Shown here: positions 45,236-58,362 of the stretch, piece by piece
How the letters are laid out: every line of letters starts with the position of its first letter
Position numbering within the stretch: position 1 is the first letter of the stretch
Assembly: GCA_008508345.1 (NCBI GenBank)
Contig: QNGE01000955.1
Location: forward strand, 4,574-68,573
From: Paragonimus westermani
Lineage: Eukaryota; Platyhelminthes; Trematoda; Plagiorchiida; Troglotrematidae
Reading direction: 5' to 3'
DNA length: 64,000 nucleotides
Position numbers and translations under genes: made by a program
The notes under the pieces: model-generated
What the model was told of the DNA's origin: nothing
Seen by the model: the letters and a program-made list of their open reading frames with translations, nothing else
The model's database searches: none

Positions 45236-48200
45236 CTGCACAACTATCACCTCGGTGAACGCATGCTCAGATGGCTTGATGATTATTTGCCAGAACATGG
45301 GTTTGACGTCAATGTGAGTAGACACTTATCAAGGCGGCTCAGTGCCAGCGACTTTTCGCAAACATGTATCTTACAGCTCCTGTTGTTCATCCTTCCAGTT
45401 CCCTAACTACCTATCATGGATGTTGTGTTCTGCTGAGGATACAAAGCATTGGCGAGCTCTGGAATATCTGGAAGATGTAGAAACTCTGAGGGGCTGGTTG
45501 AACTGTCTGAACTAGTGGCTCATAGAAAATAACTTGCTGCTCAGTGTAGCTAGATGGAAAGTCATGTAAACTTGCTGTCAAAATTGCACTGACCACTGCT
45601 TTGATAACATTAAGCGATTCGTACCATTAAGCAAACGAGACTTGAGCATTTTAGTGACAGACGGTCTCAGTCTGTCATCTGTATCCGGAAACGGAGTTGG
45701 CACGTAATAAAAGTGTTCAGCCACGGACTCCTCAGAGAATCGTCGGCTCAGAGAAATCTCCTGTCAACTAGGATCACATATATGGGTCAGTTCTCTGTGA
45801 ATTACAAACTCCTCAATAGAAATCCAATTTTCCTCATTTCGGACCACCTACTGGAACATTTCTTCTCAGTAGACAAAAATGAACGTCAAATCGATCATTT
45901 GATGAAATTAACTAATGGAACAGGAAGGTCAGTTTGTAAGAAAACCTGTTTCACAGCTAAAGGTTGTGTATACTGGAACACTGTCTAATTCTATGGCCGC
46001 GGGTGAGTCAGTTGAGAGTTGTACAGTTTTACTAGTCAGCCACACACGCGACAGACAATCTGTAATTCAAGGTTCAAAACCGCTATTCTAGCCCAGTCCC
46101 ACAAGTCATTCTTTCGGTGCGTTTCATTGTTTATTTCTAATGCGATAACATGTCGGTAGCTTCATCAAAGTTTTCACTCGTTCACTTCCCCTCAACTTTT
46201 TACATTTATGAACCGTCCAATAGAATTTTCCCTCGATCACCACAGGTACATGAAAATACAAGCAGTGGTCTGTCTCCCTCTTGTAGCAACCTGATAAGCT
46301 ATAATTGCCTTGCTGAAACACCCAAGGACGTCTAGAATGTTACCATGCAAACATAAGTTCGTGTACATTGTTCGTCTTCCTCGGAAGCAGACTGTATCTG
46401 CCGATGAAACTGGAGGCATTTCCGAATATTACTGGACCACCTCCAAATGCCGGATCTTTCCTAACTCAGACCACTGGTGCGTCCGTCCAAGTTAAGTATT
46501 CCTCACCAAGAAAGGTTTGTGGCTGCTTCTTACTTACTAACGTTCCTCCTTATTTTGATGTCATCCACGTTCAGAGCACTGAGCTCTATTCTCCTTCTGG
46601 TCTGAGCTGAAAAAACTCTACTTCAGCTGTGTCTTTTCATTGTACCAAACACTTCATTAACTGCATAACGTTGAGTCAGATGGTTTAATGCGTTCTGAGA
46701 TATCCCAACGGTTGGGCTGCATCTGAATGAACTTCAAAATACTGCCTCTCTTCAACTCCTCATGCTGTGTTCTTCCCGGCATCTGCCAGAATACAAAAAT
46801 AAGTCCTCTGCAATTGAGAACGACTCCCGATCAGTAAGTGGAGTACACGTGGATAATACTAGACATATGGTTGAATGGCTACGCACCTGTGTAATGCGAA
46901 TGTCACTCAGCACATTGAAAATATGGATAAAACTGTTTTGATATATTATATACAATTTTCGAATGAGATATCCGGCTGACGATGTGACAAGGCTGTTTGG
47001 AATTATTAGATCGACTTGATCTTAACTGCACTGCTAACAGGCTAAATATGTCTCAAGATGTGTGCATTTGTGTGATCGCATACGGGTCAAATAAACCATG
47101 TCCAATGCTTGTAGTCAACCAAGTTGTGTGAAACACCCAGTGTCTGCATAGATTTCGGAAAGCGTATGCCTTTTCCTTGATTAGGAGTGACAAAGTCGCA
47201 ACCTACCTAGATTGCTCCATTACTCCGTTTCAGTGGTGCAAACTAATTAAACAAAATAATCACTTCCAGTTGAAGTTATTCGAACCGAGAACCGTTCAGA
47301 TTGTGTCGATTGGAAACTCCATAGTTAATGATTCCAACAACTGAACATCTCTGCAACTCGCACTTTTTACAGTTCAAAGCAGAACAGTTTAGAAAGTTCC
47401 TATATTCAAATTCACGAGTCTTCAGTACCGTAACAAAGGAAGAATATCAATAAAGGGAAACTGGAAAAAGTACCCAGAAGTCTATCCATTATCTTGTTGA
47501 AATGAAGCATTCTGTGTAAGAGCTACAGGGTAGTCCATCACTGAGTGGTGCTCACAATCGTTTTTAACGACTAAAAATATTTGAGCTATTTCACTAAAAT
47601 CGGATATAGGTTATGCACTGAGCGTCGGCCCAAGTTTCATCCAACGAAAATGATGTGTACAGTCAGACTTGTTCTCCAAAAGGATCAATTCGGACTGACA
47701 GATCAAGGTTGTGCATAATGCGAACCAAGTTTTGAGCTATAACTGCAAGAACAGACGTCCAAATAATATTCTGTCTTATGCTCTGAATGGATATCATCTC
47801 AGCAGGCTAGCAAAATGTCGACATTTTGCATAGTCGCGATATGAAATGTCACGATTACAAAATGTTGGGACTTTGTCTAGCCAGACTTTGATACACACTT
47901 AATTGAAGCATCTGACAAAGCAGCCACTACACTGATGCATTAATCGATTTAAGCAGATTGGCTGGAGTTTGTCTCATCCCAAAAGTCTGAATGGGATTGT
48001 ATTAATGTAAATTATTCCAGGGCTTCAGTTTACGCGCCCTGTCTAATAGCGAACATACGACCAGTATGAAAACAAAACGAAAGCAATTAAATGGAATGCA
48101 CTAACCGATCTAAATCGTGAACGATGTTTACGGTTAAACGCATAATAACCAGAGGTTGATAAAATTGTTTTGACCTTCCTGCCTACGACTAAGCAGTCTG

Positions 48201-51200
48201 ACAGAGCTTGTGAGCTGTGAGGCTTTACGACGACCGCAAAAGATAGTAAGTTGTGAACATTGTGCTTTGTGTTAAACAACACGGCAGTAGAAGTGACGTG
48301 TCGTTCTCGATGATTGTCGCGCACTAACGGATGAAGTAACGCACACCTCACCTACTTTGGCATGTTCTCTCTAGCCAAGTTCTAAAGAGTTAATTTCATT
48401 CCGCCAATGCAAACGTTTCATCCGCTGCAGCAAAAGTGATGTACGCGATAAATTGTACGAAACATCGGAGTTCGTTGTTTGAATGAGACAGAAACAATCG
48501 AGTGAGTTGTGTAAACAGTATCAATACTAGTGTGTTTTACAGGCTTATTAGTGTGGTACTAACAAGCTAAGTAACCGGTTTCTTTGAAATATCGTCTGCA
48601 TAGAGTAGCTTAATATAGGCTGAGTTCTCAGGTGATCCCACAACTGGTGCTTTTGCGGAGGCGTGTTTAGTCCACTATGTGATAGAGGATTACGGTTCCT
48701 CATTTGCACAAAGTACTTCATGCAGAAATGTCTACTGAGCCCACCGTCTACAGCCGACGCATGTAGTAGATGACCTACGAGTAACGGTTTTCCTGCAACA
48801 AAAGGAAACCCATAGAATGCATTTGCTGTCCTTGATTTGCGCTACATTGAAGGTCCAAATAATCCAAGGAAAAACTGTTCTCTTGCCCATACCTAAAGGT
48901 TACTGGTAAGTAGTATGGTTTTTTATAAGTTAAGTAAAAATTACAGTTGTCCACAGCTATCTCATTCCCGTAAACTTTCTAATCAACCGCTCTCCAAAAG
49001 AGATACTGGACTTACGTTTAGATCTTGTTGAACACTGCGCCACTGATGTCACAACACGCACGAGTGAAACATCACACGCAAACGCTTAGCCACATTCGCT
49101 TGCTGATGCTCATATTGCCCACATCGCTTTTGATGGTCAGATGTAACTGAAAAATGAACAGGGTTAGGTAGACATTTATCGCCTTTGAATTCTATCAATT
49201 TCTGTAGTGGAACCTTTGTGAATAATCGATTAGTATAAGTGAAACAACGTTTATTCTGAGGTCTCATCATTCACTGAGTGAATTCACTTTAGAATTTTAT
49301 TGGAAAACACACATCTTGCCTGTGAGCAAAAGCGATTCATTGATTGATATAGTGATGTGAGAGTGTGGGCCCAATTTTCTCTGATCAGTACGGTCTTTTC
49401 TTTGACGTCACACGGGCGTCAGCTTTTCTGAATGTCATTCATGAGAAAACTGGTGTATCACTGGCTGTTCATGAACACAACGTCAATTTTTGAGCACCAC
49501 AATATAAGGAAACTATGCTTTGTTCACAAGCTTTTCTTGTTAAGTAGATAAGAGTTTAAAGATGCTTTAAAGTGTATTAAACGTATTAACGACGGTGAGC
49601 GACTAGCCGCTTTAACTGACCACCATCCAGAATGGCCCCATTGTAAACAACTATAACTTGGACCGCTCAGCGCGCTTGGATCTGCGACAGTAAAGAACTT
49701 CTCCATCAACCCTCCAGAAAAAGAATCAGGACTCCGCGTAGTCTTCGATATTGCAGAAGGTACAGATCAGACTTCGAGTTTAGCCTGAACGTTGCTGCGA
49801 TAACGAGAGCTTTTGATTTTAAAGTCGTCGGTGTAGATTGGAGACTGGCTGAAAATTATTCTCGGTAAACAGTTGATATAGAGTTGAGAGTAGTAGTGAA
49901 CCATGGACTGCTACGTATGGTACAGGTGCAACGGCAGGTGCCAGGTGTAGTGGTACGACAGATGATAATACATCAACTGTCCATTTGACCTGGCTATGCT
50001 AGGCAGCAACATGCATTACTACGTGGAAACTTATGGTAATAATCGAGGTATCAGCTTTCGGTAAACCACAGAGTTGTGGAGCCTGAAATTTTATGAGTTC
50101 TAAGCACAGATTACTTGCAAGTAAAAAAACGCGTATGATAAATACAGTCACAACCCACGACAAAATACGTCATCTCTTTTATTATCTGGTTTTACTTTGT
50201 TTGAAACGACGACAACCATTTGAATTACATTGCTTTCTTGGCGGTTTGCAAACCTCAACACCGACTCATTTAACAGTCCTCAGTTCGACAATATCGGCGC
50301 TTGCTTTGCAGTGACGTATTCACGAATATGATGTTAACCGGCATCTTAATTATCTCTTTTTCAATACCCTGAAGTTCAGTTGCACTGAAGATGCCTCCAG
50401 CTGAATTCAAGTTGAAGCTGAACAAAAGTTTGAGAACCACTCTGGCTGGCGTAAATGGCTCCTTCACTGATCGGAGTGTAGCATTGTTGTGAAGCGCACC
50501 TCAATAAATGGGATGGCACGAATGGAAAAACGGTCCGCATGAGGAAACGGTAGACAGTCTTCAGCTTTAAAAAGAGATTAAACTAAAAACAATGATTGGA
50601 GCCATGTCTGATTTGTGCAGGACGTGTCAACACAGAAACCATCTCCTCACTACTGTCAACTATTGTGGATACACATCAGACTTTAGAAATAGTATATGCA
50701 CTCGTAGTATGCTTTCTCATACCTGGTAACATATGTCCATCGACGTGGTAAGTTTTGAACCAAGCATCTTTCTCGGTCACAATAATGCGTTTTCTGAATC
50801 CGTACACTGAGAATCGCTCCTGTGTTTCGTACCATTTGGATACAAGATGCATCGCTATGCATGACTAACTCGATCGAATTCTCGGTGAGCCTGTCGTACT
50901 CGCCAGATATTTGTATCAACATTGGTCATGGCTAAATTTGTTCTGTCTTTCCTCGTCTGACCAGGAAACTTGCTGCATTCTTATCACCCGAACGTCTTTT
51001 TCTCACTTTGTTTAATTCCACCCACGCTTGAATGATACCCCATTAAACCTCCCTGTATCTAATGTTACCACTAGTTATAAACGAGGCGACGAATTGTTTT
51101 ATTTACAACAGCACTGCGCAGTTCGAGGTAACTGTGCTTCAAATGTCCACCATTTTCTTATTTGTAACACTTATCAGTTTTCTTTTGTGCGTACTTTGTT

Positions 51201-54200
51201 TTCTACAAAGTCATGAGGTTCACTGTGAGTTTTCACATCGTGACATCGCATTTCTCGGGCTGTTTGTCGATTTACTTGTTCTCCATGGTTATTGCGTCCA
51301 CCGTTGAGGGCATTAATTTCTGTACAACATTTTCGCACTGTCTGTCCTATTGACCAACCATACACAATGTATTCGATCTCCCAATGACTGACTAACCAGT
51401 GATAAGCCAATTAGTCAACAAGCCCTCAGTTACTGTTAAAATATAGTTGGTGGTCGCGTGTTCAATTCTGTCCGCCAAAAGTCTCCGGGTAAATTCGGAT
51501 TACGGACAGCAGGGTAGCTCATTCTACTTTGATTATTTGGACGTTCAGTCTGTCACATGCCAATATGGAAAAGACAGCGCGTGCATTTTATGGGTTTCAC
51601 TCCTTTAGCCTGCAAAAGATCAGATAGCAAATATTTAAAATTGGAGGAATGAATTAAAATTGTGACCTTCTTTCGTAGGGGATGAAATATTCACTGGATC
51701 AGTAAGTTTAGGAAACTGGATTAAATACATTCATTTTGTTGGAAGTCTTATTTGAGATCGAAATATATTACAGATCTGTTTCAATTTTGTTCAGTCCTGT
51801 AACACTATCTCTACAAATTTCAGCGAGTTTTTAGTGAGCCAGGATGTAAGCCATTCTCGAACGACTGGGTACACAGCAGTGTGAATCTCTCTACCACTAT
51901 AAATTCTTCATTTCGCCACGTCTTTTTTATCCCAGCCATTTCATATGATATATTTTAATTTTTTTTGTAGTACCTTTAAGCATACGTTTGTCTTGTTAGC
52001 TAATATTCCAGCTTTCAGGTTATACAGAATAAATCAATGACTTGACATGTCCCAACCCGATCAACAGCAGTTTGCTAGTGGAGCGCGTCTTAGTCGCTTC
52101 TGCAACACGATACCCAGGCGCCCTACAGAACATAGTTCATCTCATTTTTATATTGTTTAAGCACCATTCTACTCACTCGTTCCTTTTGAATAACAATGTG
52201 GGTTTATACTCGACTGAGATCCCTCCACCAAGTTGGCATTACAACTTTATGAATCTGGTCTCTTGAAATTGGTCTGTTTCTCCTTTTTTCAACTTCACTG
52301 GTTCTAGATGTGAAATTTTTTATCTGTTGTAGCTTACTTTCAATTGACCATTACAACATTAACACATCGGACATGCGGACAGAAATAGAATGACTTATTT
52401 AAGAAAGGTATGAGGGAGATGTTTATGACTGTCTTCAGAGGTTTCTGCCTTGTACGCTATTATTCAGCATAACCTAATTTTACGGATTTAGTGTTCCACG
52501 AATAGAATAAAAAAGTGAATTTACGTGAGCACGGCTTAAGAAAATTTCATTGTTACTCTGCAGATGCTTACTGCATACGGTTTAAACACGGTGTAATTTG
52601 TTACTGCAGGTCAAAACCCAGTTGCTGCAAGATTAATATCAATGTCCCCATCACTTGTTTGTGTGGACGCACAGCCTGGTGCTGTATGGTATTATGTGCC
52701 TACCGTTACATAGAATAGTATTGTCATGCGAACGGGATTTGAAAGATTTTCAACCGCGTGCTATGTGATCACATGATTTTCGCGCTCAGCGCCTCGGGTT
52801 GTTCCTGTTTTTTTCCCACTGTCATGTCGTCTGGTGAATGGGTTGTGTTTCGAACCCATTTTGCTAGGTGTTAAGCGATTTCTGTTCCCAGAGTCTGCAC
52901 ACTTCGGTCAGTACAGGGTGCTTCGCGCAGACGTCTTCATTCATAAATCGTACGTAATTTGATTAATTAAAGCATTGTTTACGTACTTGAGAGTGAGAGG
53001 ATGTGAACTAATGTGCACAAGATCACTGGTTTGGAAACATGCAAACTACGGGCAGTTGTAGACCTGAAGCGCTATCCACTTGACTGACTCAAAATTTATT
53101 TTCTATATAACTGTCTTAAAACTACTGGTTACTTAGAAATGATAGATAGCGGATTAATTTGCACCTTAATATTACGGGACATCTATACAAGTGTTTTTGG
53201 AGGGGGATTGTCCGAAATATGCTCAAATTGTTCATCCTTTAAATTACATTCCTCGGAGCTCACCTCTGTAGGACAAGAAATGCACATACTGATACGCTTT
53301 GGTATGACTGTGAGTGAAGGTATTGGTGACCGCTGGACTGTCATCTTGATTTTGATGTGTTATTTGAAATCCTCTATGCCAAAACCGTCTGCAACGAGCA
53401 CCCGTAGACGTAAATCTTGTTAAGTCTGTCTTCTGTCTTTTTGTTTGAACTCGCAGTGGAAAGGGAGTACTCACGAAATTCCGTTAATTTTGTCAAATCC
53501 ATCAATTTAATTAAGAGTTGTCCATTGCTAGTAAAGTTTTGGAACAGGGAGCTGACACCATCTCACTTATTGATAGAAACACAGGGACATACTAAGTACT
53601 CCTGTACACATGAAGCAGACTGCACGAATACACTATGTAACCACCCTATCAAATGAGTACAATTTTACGTTTTTGATCACTAAATCATCGCCAATCTATC
53701 CATTAGGTTAGCCGAATTACTTGGTCAAGAAAGAGAAACATCAAATATTATCGACCTGGTCTACACGAATTGGCACATAGCCTAATTCTGGTGAAAGCTT
53801 TATTGTACTTGCGACTTTTCTCAGATGAAAAATTATCGTCAAGCAGTTTTTGTAAAATGGGAGATTTCGAACCGTTCCGGAAGTCCTAATCGTGGGGTTA
53901 TCGATCGGAGTTAACAGGACACCTACTATGTCTCCTGTCGAGGCCATCAAACAACCTGATCGTTACTCACGGACGAAAATGGTTCAGGGTTCAGATAGGA
54001 TAATTCGGTCTGAGGTGTACACTATTATGGTCATACTGTCGTACCCAAAACTTAAATCTGTCAACAACATTGCTGAACACTGAATTCACATCATCTATAG
54101 ATAACGCGTCAGATTCCGCAATTTGGATGCTACTGCGCTGTGATAAATTTGAAATTCCGCTGAAGTTGGACCTGCAACAGGAACCGGTAACTCTGTGTCA

Positions 54201-55441
54201 CCCAATCCTTGAAGTTATTCATAGAAAGGTCTAAGACATTTTAACTTGAGTATCCACGCTTCCAGAGGCTGCTCTGCATTAGGCTTATTTGAGATAGTTT
54301 ATACGAATAATTAACGAACATAATACTTCGTCAAGATAAACCAATTGAAAATGTTGGTACGGGTACCGTGTGTCCAACGGTTAGTTGAGTAACGATTGTC
54401 ATTGTTAAGGTTCAGTAGAGCGATGTAATGGTATTACTAGTTATTCGTACCAGCATAAAAACGTCAAATTATTGACTCAAACCCCGCCAGTTACAAATTT
54501 TAGTCTGTCTGACTTTTCGATCACAGCATTTGATAAGGGTATTCTTAGAAATGCCATAATTCTTCCAAAACCTCAAGAATCACCAAAATATCCCATTGTC
54601 ATTTGGAAAACAACAGTCTCAAAGCACACATTATTATGTGGACGGATTTTCCGTACTGATCAGTTACAAACTCGCGACCAGCAAGACAACTATACAATAT
54701 TCCTTTGGTAACGTTGCAAATATATTGGCCATTGTGGTGCATTGATGATACATATAATCCGTATTAGTTGAAACTCGTTAGCTTAGTTTTCTTGCTGGCC
54801 ACTCTGACAAGAATGTGTGGAGTGCGGTCATATCGCTATTCACGTAATCTGACTGCCGCATTCAGCTAGCTCAGCAGAATGAAATATTCCAAGGTTTGGT
54901 GAATCACTAATGTAATTGGTATACAATCGTCATCTATTGCTGTATGTTAGGACTGACAGCCATTCTGATTTGAAAAGAAACAATTTATTATAGTTCAACT
55001 ATGTTTAGAGCAGGTTAACGGTGCGAATACTTGTCAAAACCTCTCCTGAGCCATCGTTTCCCTCGAAGTTAGGAAGACGACAAAAACCGAATTATGGCGA
55101 AGATATTAATGATTAGCAATGCTAAAATTGAAACTCATGTCTACGACTGGAAGAGAAGTCTATTTGATTACGACAGTTGCTATCATTTGTGGGTGATCCC
55201 CAGTTCACCTCTTTGTTAGCTTGTCAGTCGCACACATGATGGTGCATTTTGTTTAATTAACACATCTGGGCTTATTCGGACGCCTAGGCCTTATCGATCA
55301 ATTAGTTGACCTACAAATCCAAAATGAACTACAGTCTACGAACTTATTTAACTACTGCTCCGCCATGGTTGAGAAAGTTCCAGACGATTCTTGTTGGGCA
55401 AACGTGTAATACGACCGCTCATTGTGCGATCTTTTAGTTTG
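45236..55441. other. Ten kilobases without a supported gene
   Basis: Scattered frames of 60-125 codons, none with a motif or with both splice sites convincing. Weak possibilities: plus 45713-45930 (QFSVNYKLLNRNPIFLISDH, donor GTCAGT); plus 46380-46495 (proline-rich LEAFPNITGPPPNAGSF); minus 50270-50467 (LLFSFNLNSAGGIFSATEL). At about 53000-53080 the minus strand has a tRNA-like GTGGATAGCGCTTCAGGTC, an A-box resemblance without a good B box. No LINE or Gypsy protein was recognised here. Confidence 0.4.
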
Positions 55442-55676
55442 TCAAACGTCTTGCCTTTGCCACCAGTTTCGCCAGGAACCGGTGAGTGTTTGACTGTATT
55501 GGTCATAATTATACTCAATAGGACTGTTGCCAGCAGTAGTATTGGTTTCGTACCGCCTATTCACAGTCTGTGACAACTTCCCACCAACTGTAACCGTAAG
55601 TTCTTGAATGATGTACACGCTTTTCAACGACCATTCACGAGCCTGTACTTTAATGCCATTTTTATCCTTGTGCAGG
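55442..55676 (-). CDS. Weak exon candidate, product unknown
   Basis: A long pyrimidine tract (CCTTCTGTTATTTTCACTTG then AACAG) gives an acceptor at 55677 on the minus strand. The frame reads SLHKDKNGIKVQAREWSLKS, VYIIQELTVTVGGKLSQTVN then RRYETNTTAGNSPIEYNYDQ, with a beta-rich extracellular feel and possible N-glycosylation sites. No strong donor is seen before the stop at 55442. On the opposite strand GGTGAGTG at 55484 is a good plus-strand donor, so the direction of any gene here is uncertain. Confidence 0.28.
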
Positions 55677-56214
55677 CTGTTCAAGTGAAAATAACAGAAG
55701 GATAAACGGAAATGATGACAACCCTACTGTAAATCGATGCTTGTGCCCGCTGGAACATTCAGCCCAATGAACTAAGACTTACGCCGGGTACTCCCTATTT
55801 GCATTTTGGCTTGGTAGCATATTATCGTTGTGATCACGTGTCTGATCACTTGAGCGGTTTATGTTGCGTTTCATGTCTTTCCACTACAAAGCTTGTGGTA
55901 CCACGTGAGATACTGGATCATATGTGAGGGGGGATATGATCATGCTTCACGATCCTAAACAGTTTTTGACTCTGAAACACTGAGCCTTTTTGAGTCATTT
56001 GAATAGAATGGTCAGAAGTCACGAATTGTGATGTGAACCCATTTCACACACACTCGTCAGCCGTAAACGTATGAATAACGCGAAAACGAAACAATACTTG
56101 AGGGAAGTGGTCAAGAGTACAAATCAAGCTGGACCGTGAACACTACACAGGGCTGAATCCACGTCAAAAAAGCCTGACAGTTATTTTTGTGCGTATAAAT
56201 GCGGCTACCGACAG

Positions 56215-56357
56215 CTGATCAACAAAGCGTCAGTGCTCTTGAAAAGTTGTTGGTTGTGGGCGTTCATCAGAATCTTAAACGAAATGCAATACTGGTGCTG
56301 TTATCTGTGGTCGACGAATGTCTGCGAGGGATGAAGCGGTGTTTCGGCCTCGTTAAG
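56215..56357 (+). CDS. Weak exon candidate, helical segment, product unknown
   Basis: After ACCGACAG the plus frame reads DQQSVSALEKLLVVGVHQNL, KRNAILVLLSVVDECLRGMK then RCFGLVK, ending at AAG/GTTTAC, a poor donor. Regular spacing of leucine, valine and isoleucine suggests two amphipathic helices, as in HEAT or armadillo repeats, but one repeat is not enough to assign a family. Confidence 0.27.
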
Positions 56358-57924
56358 GTTTACTCACTAACAAATAAAAATGAGTTGATTTGTACTTTCA
56401 ACCATTTCATTCAGACATTGTTGTTTCGTCTTCTTACTAGTCACATGCTTGTGACTGACGACGGTGTACATAGCATAGTTTTTGTATTCTGACTATTCTA
56501 CTTAATTTATGATTCCTCGAAAACAGTTATGCCAATCAGGACTTGAACTCGCAGTTTGTGATCGGTAATACTGAGTTACTCTATATATCCACTGTTCACC
56601 TCTGTAATTTATTTCTCTGTTCTTTTTAGCACACGCACAAGGTGCTGATTATGATAGAACATCTATACATTATTTTATTACTTCCTTGTACACGTTATGA
56701 CCACAGTTTACCGTGTCTTCTGGGATGGTGTTAGTTTATAATCTCCAATCTTGCAGAATAGCTGTGTTCCTCACCTTCTCTTGGATTTCTTTGTCCAGGT
56801 CCTTTTTCACTGTGAACGTGTTCGATTAACACCTGTTGGCTCACTAAACATCATTCGGTTCACTACGCATGATTTTATTTTGAATGATTTTCCAATTTGC
56901 GGTACCACACACATTTTCTACTTCGATACTTCATGTCCAAAAGCCATTTTTGGCAGGGTGTTTAAACGATTGGTTTCTACCATAGCCGTCGTTTATAGTC
57001 CTCTACAGCAGTCTTTGTGGTTGAACTGTACTGAATCAGAGACCTCACCGGAGGAATTACATTTAAACACGGCAGCACATAAGAGTTTACGGGCGTAACG
57101 TAGGACAGTCACTGCCCTCAAATGAGGGCAGCGAGGTGCCCATGCGTCAGGTTTGCTTGGGTGAGACATGACATCAAAAACATTGTTCTGTAGCACACTG
57201 AATCTAGATGGCAGCATTGGTCAGACTAAAAAAATATAATACGACAATGGAATAATTAGTTTACAAGTTAGAAGCAAAAAGTGGAGTCTAGCCGAATCCG
57301 CTGAATCTGTTACTACAAGACTTCAAAAACCGTTTTCATGAAGAAACTACAAAGTTGCTGTTCGAAGTGGTGAACGACAGGTTACAGAACAAATCTAAGG
57401 ATACTGAAGGTGTATCACTCAGATTTGGTCACAATCTTCACATTTAGTGGGCCGTTTTCAAAAGTAGACAGTATGTTCCACTTTTGTTTGTGTCAGGAGT
57501 TACACTGACCTTCATTTGAATTCCGATCCATATTCTTCTGAGGTAGCTCCAACAATGTTCTCAAAGTAAGCATGACGAAAAAATCAAAGCCAAATGATCA
57601 TCATACTCGTTTTGGAGTAATGCTAAAAAATTAGTTGTGAAATAACACGAGTATATGAGAAACAGTGTGTCACTTGTTATTTCCACGAGTCATAATATAC
57701 ATGAAATTCAGATTTTGGTGGCTAAATCAAATGAGGTAACTCGTCTAATGTTGACCTGCAAACACTTCTTACAGTCAGAACGCATATGTACAGGTAGCTT
57801 GTTTACAAGAGGGATACACAGAGAAGAGATGGATATAGTTTGAGTCAAAAGGTAGTGTAACGGTCAGTCCCTTTTGAATCGTAAGGAGCTAACTGATCAC
57901 ACAATATTTTTATGGTCGTAGTTG
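56358..57924. other. No gene; tRNA-like stretch at about 56520-56600
   Basis: On the minus strand GAGTTCAAGTCC (56534-56545) matches a pol III B box, and AGAGTAACTCAGT about 25 nt upstream weakly matches an A box. A tRNA-derived SINE head is possible. No second copy was found in the window. Confidence 0.3.
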
Positions 57925-58362
57925 TCAATCGAATAATATCTGAGGCACTGTGTTAGATGGATTTGAGTTGCAGAGCGACTGAGTGCCCAAAGTGACTTCC
58001 GGAATAACCAGTAAATTAAGGGGGCATGGTAACCACAGGGTATAGGGAAACTTTATCGGAGAGCACGGTTTTGAAATGCGTAACCGAATTTCAACCGCTT
58101 CCTTGATGGCAAGAATAAGACACCTGTCTCCCTCGGAATAACGACGGAGCAAGTGGGAATTTGAATGCATCACCATTTCTGGTGAAACCTGGTGCCCTGA
58201 GTCAGCAACAGGCGACATCATCGCACTTGTGATGAGTTCAAACTTTCCACTAATCAGCCATGCGGGGTGCTGCCCACGTATTCTCTGAAAAAGCCGACTG
58301 GCTGCGCAACAACTAACTTGCTCCACAGAATTATATGAAAGAGTGAACGCAGTAGAAGCCAA
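57925..58362 (-). pseudogene. Possible Penelope-like element remnant
   Basis: A 145-codon minus frame contains RCLILAIKEAVEIRLRISKP, which recalls the helix near the end of GIY-YIG endonuclease domains in Penelope-like elements, where a KEA-x-x-I-R phrase is common. About 80 nt upstream on the same strand (58234-58212) AAGTGCGATGATGTCGCC closely resembles the hammerhead-like GCACTGATGATGTCACC of the foldback elements, lacking one T of the core. The co-occurrence is suggestive, not decisive; no RT domain or catalytic GIY is seen. Confidence 0.25.
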
